Shown piece after piece: positions 10,265 through 20,800 of a stretch of 64,000 nt of DNA. The DNA comes from Strigamia acuminata (lineage: Eukaryota; Arthropoda; Chilopoda; Geophilomorpha; Linotaeniidae): assembly GCA_949358305.1 (NCBI GenBank), contig OX442315.1, positions 12,924,427 through 12,988,426 on the forward strand, read 5' to 3'. Each line of letters begins with the position of its first letter. Position 1 is the first letter of the stretch. The translations under genes and the position numbers were made by a program. The notes under the pieces are model-generated. The model was not told where the DNA came from. It did no database searches and saw only the letters and a program-made list of their open reading frames with translations.

Positions 10265-11463
10265 ATTTTTGTGTTAGTGGCTCTTTAAAAACTGGGAAAT
10301 TATGTAAATTTTAACTTTTGGCTCTTCTGTCTCAAAAGGTTGCCGACCCCTGGGCTAGGGTAAACTGTTAATTAACTGTTTTGGTGCAACAATTCCTTTG
10401 GGCCCGCTCTCAAACACTTACGCCGAACATTAAGTGATGGTCAGAGAAGTGAGCTTTTTGCATCTACGAGGCAAAATTTTGTGGCGGAAGAGCCAAATGG
10501 AGTCTCTTATAATTTCGTCGCTAATCATGCGTCTTAGAATGAAGAAATGTTGTATTTAAAAAAAAGAGGCTTACGGTACTTACAACGTGAAAGTTCTACG
10601 TGCTTCCTTTAGCAGAGTATGTTTGATGACTGATACAGTTTATCTTTGAAATTTGCATTTAAAACGATTTAGTTATAAGTATTCATTTTGTGAAGTAAGT
10701 ACGCCCACCAAAAGAAGAGAAAGTAATTTCAATGTTTTTAAATTTTCTCACCAGGTGCAATGAGATTTAGTTATATTGGCATTTGGGCACTTGTTAATTG
10801 ATACAGGGATGAAGGCTAGAGGTGTGTGGACCTCATTGGTAGGAGACCATACCAATGGTGAGATGGTTATGTCTCTACTTGCCGAACACATTAAAACATC
10901 AAATTTTGTCTGTGGATGTTCCAAATCGATATTTTGAATATAAAAATAAAATGTTTTGCATTTTGAATGCTTCCAAAAATCGTTTATTCATGAAATTCAT
11001 TGCAGGTGCTTTTGATAATCAATTTACTGACGTAGAGAATTTTGTGTTCGATGTTGGCACAGCAACATGCACATGCACTAAGAGGGATTGTAACAGACAG
11101 AAAGATAGACAGATTTCTGACAATTAATACAGAGAAAATTAATTAATAGTAATTTTTATTCTTTGTGTACAAATTAAAGTTAGATCGAGACAATCAGTTA
11201 ACCTTCCCACAGCCATAGGGAGATAAAGAAAATTACAGAAGTGTACATAAATAATTCTTTAATTAATTAAAGAGACCAACTTTTATTCCTCAAAATTTTT
11301 TTTTCTTATTTTATAATGCAAAGTACAAACAGTTTTACAATTATTATTAAGATAATTTAAAAATCATACTGTTTTGCCGTCTTCCCGCACGGTGGTCTAT
11401 TAAAATCAGTTTTAAAACATGCTCATGTGCTCAAAACATTTAGAATGAATAAATAAAAAATTA

Positions 11464-11857
11464 TTAAATTGCTCTCACGATGTTCTCAGGTCTTTGAACG
11501 TGCTTTTTGACAACTTTGACAACATGCTGTAAGAGAGTTATAACTGAAATGCCAGCAGTGACGCACAAACTGTTGCCAATATCGCAGAAAAGAGAAGCGA
11601 TCGAGTAATTTCGAACCTCAATAACATTTTCCACAACATTGTTGTGCATATAAAACATTAATACAATCGGAACAGCAAACGCTCTATGGAATGCAAAACT
11701 TTGCACTGCGAACAAATTTTGTTGACACGGTTGAGTGCAGCGGCAGGTTTTGTCCAAATTTATCGCCATTTCAATGTATTTTTGAAAACTCCTCTTTATT
11801 ATCTCCAGTGAATTGCAAGCCACCATATTGAATAAGATGTCTTTCAGGAACGGCAAC
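11464..11857 (-). CDS. Gene B exon 11: TM2 of repeat 2 and C-terminus
   Basis: 394 bases, phase 2 in, ending at TAA. It contains CRCTQPC, the DIGNS segment and TM2 with AGIS. Compared with repeat 1 TM2 (DIGGNLGLYLGLS...EI), the second Gly and the conserved Glu after the filter are replaced (Ser and Gln), so this TM2 is diverged. The tail is short, basic, and ends VRAI. Confidence 0.87.
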
Positions 11858-14800
11858 CTAAAAAGATATTTAATTGGTTTAACATGGAGGTATAAACAAA
11901 ACAGGACGTATATTACCGACACAAATTTGCTTCTTTAATTTTTGATTCCAAACAGTTCTTACGACACTCGTCGAATTCAGTTTTGTCTATACACGGATTG
12001 GTTATTACATTTGCTTTTAGACTCTAAATTGTATATTTTTATCAATGAATCGGCCGTAAATGAAGAGCAATAATTAAGCCTGCTATTTTTGCGGAAAATA
12101 AATTTTTCCTAAAATGTTTTTAAACTTGCGGATAGGCCAAATGCAGCATTTTGGCACTAAAATTTTTCAATTCTGACGCACTTTTTGGTCCGCAATTTCC
12201 GCAATTGGACCATTTTACCGCAATTTTGCGGAAAATTCGCAATTTGCCAATAATAGCCCATTATTGGCCAATAATGGTACAATATTGGCCAACAATGCGG
12301 GTGTGATAACTGATAAAGTGTGTATTGCGTGTATAAGCATAGGCTGCTGAGTTCCACGTCCCTTCATCCACGTCTTTAAACTTGTGTTTGGCGTCGTTTG
12401 GTGTCGTTCTTGAGAGATAGGTCTGCAATACGTCCGCAATACGTCTGCAATACGTCCGCAAAATGGCATTTTTTTGATTCGCTTTCCGCCCGCAATTTGA
12501 ATGTTTTTAGTCCGCAAAAATAGCAGGCTTAGCAATAATGCCTACTTACCGTTGAATATCGAATGTCATTTATTAAAATAGTGTGTGTAGGAGCAAGAAT
12601 TACTCTTAGGGGGTTAAATCGTTCAAAACCTGAGGATCCAGGCTCACTTATGAATACCTAAATAAGATGTGTTTTAAATTACAACGAGGGTTTCACGACG
12701 CAACCGCCAATGCAAAACCGCCAAATTAACACAGAAAATACAGAAACCGTCAAACCATTACGGCTGATTATTTTACAGCAAAACTGTTATCGCATGGCCA
12801 CCCTAGGTCACCTGCGTCACTCCACACAGTTCCTAGTGGCCCCAAGCCGTCCCCCTCACGGAGTGGACTGGCCTAGCAGGGGAGGAGGGAGCTGAGTGGT
12901 GTGGTGAGAGAGAGACGTTGCTGGGAGAGCAGAGGGTGAGGACGTGCAGGGTGAGCTGCCACGGTCCTAACTTCAACAGAGACAACTGCTGACTCTGCCC
13001 CTCTCACCATTCACCACCGTGATGCTCAGTAGCAGGAAGATGTGCTTGCTGCAGCCTTCATGAGCGACTACATGGGTCGTACAGGGTAAGTACGGCAGAA
13101 TGTTTGTCCGAAATAACCGACCACGTCACCCATGAGACTTAGGTTCTGTGTGTGTGACGGGATGGTTGCCGGTGTAGCGTGCCTAACAGCAATGCCACAC
13201 AGTGAGATAGGTGATCCCACCTCTAGACAACGGATTAAAGGCCAAAACCCTACAATCTGGAGTCCCTGTCTCGTTCTTATGTGAGTATGTAGTAAATCTC
13301 CATACTGCAGTGGGTAAGACCATATCCAGTCACAAAACCAATAATGCAAATCCAAGGGGTGCCAATGGAAAGTACCACAAATAACAGAAAACCAGAAGAG
13401 AAAATGATGTTTGCGGTGCTATTCCTTGCATTTGCGATATTGGGTTTTGCTGTAAAAAATTGGCAGCAATGGTTTGGCGATTTTTATATTTATTTTGTTA
13501 GTTTTGCAGTTTTGGTTTGGCGGTAAAAACGTTTGTGTGCGGTAGTGTGTTGAGGCCTGGACGCAGTAGCCGCGTGTCTAGGGCCTTCAATTTTTAGGGG
13601 CCTCAAAATATGATTATTGGTATTGTAAACTAAATTGTATGAGGGGCCGTTCGTAAATTACGTAGCGCACCAAGGTGGGGGAGGAGGTTTCAATTTTTGT
13701 TATGACTCATTACTAAGGTTGTGAGGGGTTCGGGAATTTGTTAGGACGATGTTACACAGGGGGGGGGGGGGGGGGTAGGGGTTTAAAAATCTCAATTAAC
13801 ATCACTTATTTGTTATTCATACAAGTAATATAACTTCGCAAAATTGAAACTTTTACCTCATAGTAACATTTTTCGCAGTTCAGTATTTCTTCAGGATCGC
13901 TTGTTCCAACAATTGAAATAGGAAACATTGTTGCAACTCCAGAATAATCCACGTTCCCTGTGGAAAAATGAGTTGGTTTATTTCGTCTATTTGAAACTTA
14001 TGCGGAGGTGTGATTGATTGTAGTGCTATAGTTCTGATTAACAAAATTTCTGTGGTGGTGTGCGTTTAAAGAAAAATGAAAGCTGTTATTGTAAGAAGTT
14101 GATTTAGTGTATGTGATACGTTGATGTAAAGTAGGTTTAAAGCGCAAACAATTTGATAATTGATAAACAATAAGGAGCAATGCGTTGTTGCTCGACTGTA
14201 CTTTGTTTATTTCACACTTTCAAGCTGCAGTGTAAAGAAAAATTGTAGTTTTTTCTGTGATGTGCATGCTTAACAAGAAATAGGATTTATGCATATACGG
14301 TATGTGTGAATTTTCATAAACATCATATACAGTACCAAACTGATAATGAAAACAGTTTCCTAAATGGGTTGGAATTTTTGACTCATTATGAATCAAAGTT
14401 TTCATACGTAATTGGTCCTAAAAATAGATTAACGAAAAATCAATTCATTTCTATTGAGTACATTTGATTTCACCTCATGGTTTCAGTATACGGTAACTAA
14501 TTTAAAAACAATGTTGGAGTGTATTGGAATCTAATATATTTTGGTGCAGTGGGAAACTTGTGGTGACCACGAGGTCATAAAAGTGTTTTTAGTATTTACA
14601 ATAATTAATCGTCAGATTATTGCGAGAAAACTAGCTATACTAGTTTTACCGTTTCTGCGGAATCAACATGATGACGTCAGCCATTTTGCATAATTCCCCG
14701 AATTTATGCAAATACGTCATTTCCGGTCATTAGGGGGTATTTAAACCCGTGTTTTGACCGGAAGCGCGACTTACAGATATATCACAGCAACAGTAGCATC

Positions 14801-17800
14801 ACACCTCACCTTTCAGGCCGAACACCACGGATTGATAGAGGACCGATGCCAGTTGCCCAAGTCATCTGTAACACCAAGCCAAAGATATTTGTCGTAGCAA
14901 AACTACGACCGAAATATCTCATCATCGCCGAAGCGTTTTGCGAACACGTGTTTCGCCAGGACGCCATTAACCCTAGACAACCAGAAGCCACGTGTAAGAC
15001 TGCCGTGCAGCAACAATCGTATCCGACCAACAAGGATCCGAGACCAACCTTAAGTATTATTACTATTGTATTACAAGTGTGAAATAAAAGGTTTATTAGT
15101 AAGATATTGTGTACGTTTATTTACCGGAAACCAAGGTTACGACACGTGGGGGCCTGTCCGGGATAGTTTTGAACATTCAAACTATTTTAAATAAACATAT
15201 CTTACGGTTTGAACTTTGCAAACCATCGAAATGACGAAAAGCAACAAAAAGACCAGAAACCCTTCGACCGCAAGCGCCCGAAGAAAAGCCATGGAATCAG
15301 CCAAGGCAAGGGCCGAAGCATTGGCTAGCCCAGCGTTAGATAAATTACCGCCGGAATCGACGAAAAGAAATACGATTGGAAAAACACCAATCGATAAAAA
15401 CAACGCCGATAAATTACCGCCGGAATCGACGAAAAGAAATACGATTGGAAAAACACCAATCGATAAAAACAACGCCAATAAATTACCGCCGGAATCGACG
15501 AAAGAAAATATAGTCGGAAAAACACCGATTGGAAAAACTCCGAACCACGCCGAAAAAACGTCTGTCGGACATACACCGATTGGAAAAACTCCGAACCACG
15601 CCGCAAAAACGTCTGTCGGACATACACCGATTGGAAAAACTTCGAACCACGCTGAAAAAACGTCTGTCGGACATACACCGATTGGAAAAACTCCGAGCCA
15701 CGCCGAAAAAACGTCTGTCGGACATACACCGATTGGAAAAACTCCGAACCACGCCGAAAAAACGTCTGTCGGACAAACACCGATTAATAAGACGTCGACG
15801 AAACCTCAACCTGACCCGCCGATTAATAATAAACAAATTAATTTCACGGACGAAGTAGAGGAAGATTCAGACAAAAGTCAAGACGGGTATAGCCTATTCG
15901 ACAAGTACGATAACAACCAAAGTAATCGAGTCACCATCACGCACGGCTACAACAGTTCGAAATCACAAATCAACAGATGCAGAGAAGCATACGAAATCGC
16001 CCGATTAATGGGAATCCCGTACGACGAAGAAGGGGATCCGCTGGCCCAATTGGACATGATACTCCGGCTGACAAGAGAACGGGCGGAAAAAAGAGCTATC
16101 CGACAAGGAAAGAAGGCCGTCAAGCGTCAAAAAACGAATAATCAGACGACCGACTCGTACGACTCGACCCGAACCAGTTCCGACGCGGACGACGAAAGCG
16201 AAGCTGATTCGCTCGATTCGAAAGGAATTAACGTCCAAGGATGGGCTAGTATCGTAGACGAGCCCGTCGAAGTGCAAAACGAATTCTTGGAAGCTTTTCA
16301 GCAAGACAGTCGCAATAATCGCGGGAGACAATCGTGGGCATTCGCACAATCTTTCGCCGCTAAAGCTGGCCATACCAGCCAAACGCCAAACGACCCGAAT
16401 TCTGAAATGATACGATTAATTAATCAGAAAAACCAGGTCAGAAATCAACAGGGACAAGATAGGTTGGCAATGCCAAGCCTCGAAGATATACGGACGGTTA
16501 AAGCCAACGTCGACGCAGCCAACGAAGCCGCGAAAACCAAAATCAAGACCGCTAACGACGCCGAAAGAGAAGCCGCGAGAATTAATTCGCAGTTACACGG
16601 AGAAAGGAAATCAACCATCCGGATAAAGCAAAACAACGGGGTCCTGAGCGGAACAGCCGTAAATGGAATCTTTCCCCCCGGAACTCAACTAGCCGCGACT
16701 TCTCCAAATTTAACCAATCAAAATTCCCCTCAACACCAGAATTCTTCGCAAAACCACCAATTCCTTCCTCAAAACGGAAATATTTCACCGAGTTATGGGA
16801 GTCAGAGCCAATCCGACCCCATATTGGAAGAGCGATTACGAATGATAGAAGAACACATACGTGCCGATTCACGGACCGGCCGAAACCAAGACTTGGATGA
16901 ACGAGACGAACAGAATGAAAACCTACTCCGAAAATATTCAGCCGACCGCTGGGCGTTAGATAACAAAGACCGAAACATCAAGTGGCCCCAGCTGCGCCTG
17001 ATGAAATTCGACGGTACGTGGAGGGCAGGAAATAAATTTCTAAATGAGGTGGCACTCACCATCTCGAGACTCGGAGCCGAACCAGACGAAATGGTAGTTA
17101 AGGGGCTGCCAGAAATGCTGGTAGGAGAGGCGAGAGAATGGTATGTGGAGGCGAACTTGAAGTATTGGGAGCAATTTGTGGTCGCCTTCAATACGCAATA
17201 TGGCGAGACACAAAAAGAGATTAGACAACGAGTCAGTCTCATGCAGCAGGCGACCGGAGAAGAGCTACGAGCCTATTTTCTGCGAGCTAAAAGTCTGTTC
17301 AATGAACTGTATACTCCGCTGGACGCTTACGCTCAACGACTAATTTTTGATAAAGGATTGAACGAGGCATCCAAAAAGGTGCTTCGCGACATGAACGCTC
17401 CAACAACCGACAGCTTCGAACAACTGTTGAAATTTGTCGATAAACGTCACGAAGAAGTAAATGACCGGTACACAGACGCTCTAACACCGGAAGAAAGAAA
17501 ATTAGTCCAACTTCGCATACAGCGAATCCACGCCAGAAATAACGACGCAGGGCGATTAATCCGGTCGCGAACGTTCCTAAACGGAGACATAGAGGCGGCC
17601 CCACCAAAGAAACCCAGCGACAAGTCGACTTCTAACCCGATACCGGCTCCAAAAGCTTACAGAGCCAGTACGAACTCCGACGCAACTAACCTCGAAGACG
17701 GGAGAGAAAGTGAAGAAGACGACTCCGAGCAGAACTCAGAGGGCGACGCGAATAAAACCGAGCATCACAACCCAAAGAGTGACAAGCATTACGAAAAAAG

Positions 17801-20800
17801 GGATTTCACAAAACGATCATTCACACGGACGGAAAACTCTACTACAAGACCTTGCAATTATTGTAACGAGGTGGGACATTGGAGGAGGGATTGCCCGAAA
17901 CGAAAAAAGAGGAAGGAAGAGAAGAAAGCCGCCGAGAACGAAGCATTGTTAGAAAAGCTAACAGCTAAATTTGAAGAATTGACAAAAAACTGGTTAAAGC
18001 AGACAGAGAAAAAATAAATCTGTCTGCACGCCCGGAAGACCGAACCCCGAATAGAACCACGAACGAAACAATTAACCAAGCAATCAACGAAATAATTACG
18101 GAAGAAATAGATAAATTAAAAATCGAATTAGATAATAAAGAAACCAGCGACTCAGATTCGGAAGATGAATTAAAAACCAAATGGAAAAACACCAATTGGT
18201 TAGAAAAACAAATTAAGGAATTACAGACGAAAATCGCTTATTTCACCACAGCCTACTTCACCACCGAAAAATTAAAATACCGTGGCTCAACCACTGGCAG
18301 AAGAAGAACCACCCCACCTCCTTCTATGAGTGCCCTCAAGGAGTCACTCGAGAGGAAGATGTAGTCAAAAAACATTTTTAAAGAGAAATTTCGCAATGTC
18401 ATTTATCTTTTTATTTTATAACGACATTGCTGAGGAGGGGACGTGTGGTGACCACGAGGTCATAAAAGTGTTTTTAGTATTTACAATAATTAATCGTCAG
18501 ATTATTGCGAGAAAACTAGCTATACTAGTTTTACCGTTTCTGCGGAATCAACATGATGACGTCAGCCATTTTGCATAATTCCCCGAATTTATGCAAATAC
18601 GTCATTTCCGGTCATTAGGGGGTATTTAAACCCGTGTTTTGACCGGAAGCGCGACTTACAGATATATCACAGCAACAGTAGCATCACACCTCACCTTTCA
18701 GGCCGAACACCACGGATTGATAGAGGACCGATGCCAGTTGCCCAAGTCATCTGTAACACCAAGCCAAAGATATTTGTCGTAGCAAAACTACGACCGAAAT
18801 ATCTCATCATCGCCGAAGCGTTTTGCGAACACGTGTTTCGCCAGGACGCCATTAACCCTAGACAACCAGAAGCCACGTGTAAGACTGCCGTGCAGCAACA
18901 ATCGTATCCGACCAACAAGGATCCGAGACCAACCTTAAGTATTATTACTATTGTATTACAAGTGTGAAATAAAAGGTTTATTAGTAAGATATTGTGTACG
19001 TTTATTTACCGGAAACCAAGGTTACGACAAACTGCTAGGTGTTGTCCTTAGCTGTTCCTGTACAACTCTGGGGTCCAAAGAGGATGTTGGGCCCTTTAAA
19101 CCCCTACTCTCGCACCATGTGACCGATGGTACCTTTCCTCTTGGTTTTTGGGATAACAATCGGATAAAGCCTGGTTCACACTTGTCGCGCTCAACTCTAA
19201 CCGTCGCTAACTCGTGGGTTGATTACTTAATTCGACTAACTCACTACCGCTTTGCTCAAGCGGTTTACCCAAAGAAATGATTACACAGATATAAAAGGTA
19301 AAATATAATATAGATTTATTCTGCGGGGCAATGTACAGATATATCTTATATATATATCTATAAAGGGTAAGTAAAATGTAAATCGGAATGGGTGATGGGA
19401 AATGGAAAGGCAAAGGTAAGATGAAAGCTGGCTGGAATCGGCGAGGTCGTCTGTTGTCTCGTGCGTGTCCAAGATGGCGTCCTCGTTGTAGCAACGTGAT
19501 GTCGTCTTGGGCCGGCGTGGCAATATGGCGTCCTCGGCTCGTCTCTGGCTGGTCCTTCGGGCTCACGCTGGTCGGGCGCGAGTGAATGCTTAGTTAAAAG
19601 GCTTACTTCGGTCTGTTGTCTAGGTTTTTGTGTGGTGTCCGGCGATCACACAGCGGCGGACTCTTCTGGCTCCCGGCGGTCACACAGCGGCGGGAACGCT
19701 CGTCGTGGTTTTACTGCAGTTTAGGCTTGTGCGACCGTTTGTCTGCACAACTCGCTAAACTGGAGTGGTTTTTACTATTTCTAGCTGGTGTGCTAAAATA
19801 GTGTGGTAATCTTATCTCGCAGGTTACTCTGCGGAGTTTGACACTGACCAAACGTACTCACGGTAAATTGTCCTTTGTCCTTGGTCAATCCCAGTATATT
19901 TACTTGGGCCTGATCTTGTAGGACGACGGGTTTTACGTGTGTTTCTCGTTTGATGGTTGTGTTGGTTCTGCCCGCTCAGTGCAAGGCACATTCCTTTGCA
20001 CAAAGCGGGGTTGACAGGTGACCGGAATCACCCAATGGTGGGGTGGACGAGCCATCCCCACTCCCTCAGGGCAGACGCCTGTCCATTGACTAGATGTCAA
20101 TGCACTGAGGGAAGGGAGACGCGCTTGCGGCTCCCCTTACACCCGAAACGAGGTCACGAGAGAAACTCTTCGTTGACCCCGGTCCAGTCGGGTCACAACA
20201 CTTCCCCCTCCGAGCTCAGACCGTGGGGCTGAGCGATCACTTCTTTCCTGGGGGACCCGACACTGAGTCCGTCACCTGGGCGTAACTCACTCCAGGGACA
20301 GGCGGTTGAGTGCCGGGTGGCGCGGGTAGATCGCCTACTAGCGCCGAGGACCGATCACGGGGGTCCTCATGCTCCGTAATGAAACATAATGCATGGCCGT
20401 CAACTGGCTCATGCGGGGCACGCGTCCTCTCGTGTAACCAAACGCTCGGGATGTAGGCGGAGAAGCCGGTGTTCGTATGCCGGATGGCATTGGCTTCCGC
20501 TGGCGTCACTGGCGCACGGTGGGCTCTCAGCAACCTCTGGTGGAAGATGAGGTCTTTAGTCTTCCGGATCTGGTTGTGAAGCCAGATGAAGACCGATTTG
20601 CCTTTGTCCCGCTGCGCGAGGATAAACCTCCTGGTCGCCGTCGTCATCGAAAGATGGGGAAACTCGTCGATGATTCGCCCATAATAGTCTGGTGGAGGTG
20701 GTGCCGGCTTCGGCTTCTGGGTGGCCGCGGGAATCACTGCTTGCGTTGATGTCGCCGCTCGGGCCGGTGAGGTCCCGGGCGGTGTCGGCTTCGTTTGCTC

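Larger units (their letters stand above)
9810..10352. mobile_element. Non-autonomous hAT element with nested MITEs
   Basis: Ends CAGGGGTCGGCAACCT and AGGTTGCCGACCCCTG are perfect inverted repeats, flanked by an exact 8-bp duplication GGCTAGGG (9802-9809, 10353-10360). It contains a TCGCTAAA-motif insert (about 9886-10095) that itself holds a CCTAA-type array, and a second MITE at 10126-10264. Confidence 0.9.
9314..11463. other. Intergenic region between genes A and B
   Basis: Holds the promoter side of gene A and the 3' side of gene B. A TTTATT at 11282-11287 reads AATAAA on the minus strand and could be the gene B poly(A) signal. The only resolved element is the nested hAT unit at 9810-10352. 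A 90-codon plus-strand ORF at 10855-11127 has no recognised motif. Confidence 0.5.
14559..19029 (+). mobile_element. E1: Gag-only (pol-less) LTR retrotransposon
   Basis: Two 586-bp LTRs (14559-15144, 18444-19029) appear identical, begin TG and end CA, and are flanked by the exact 4-bp duplication AACT (14555-14558, 19030-19033). A primer-binding site follows the 5' LTR and a purine-rich GAGGAGGGGACG precedes the 3' LTR. The only long ORF is Gag; no protease, RT, RNase H or integrase is present in any frame, and just 426 bases separate the Gag stop from the 3' LTR. It is therefore structurally complete but non-autonomous and recently inserted. It lies in intron 6 of gene B, antisense to the gene. 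Confidence 0.93.

Noticed and set aside
10855-11127. 90-codon plus-strand ORF between the channel genes
   Set aside because: No motif and no counterpart elsewhere in the window; length is compatible with chance in AT-rich DNA.
11917-12023. Frameshift in gene B exon 10
   Set aside because: A first reading suggested one extra base; on recheck the exon is 107 bases, the same as in gene A, and in phase.
13759-13775. Run of 17 G as a regulatory G-quadruplex
   Set aside because: It lies deep in an intron, and homopolymers of this length are often variable or sequencing artefacts; no supporting context.
15325-15836. Minus-strand ORFs over the E1 repeats
   Set aside because: They are mirror frames of the gag minisatellite; the periodic low-complexity peptide is a by-product.
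19207-19585. ORFs inside the E2 LTRs (also 31681-32059), and those in the E1, E3 and E4 LTRs
   Set aside because: They occur identically in both LTR copies because the LTRs are duplicates; no protein features and no codon bias.
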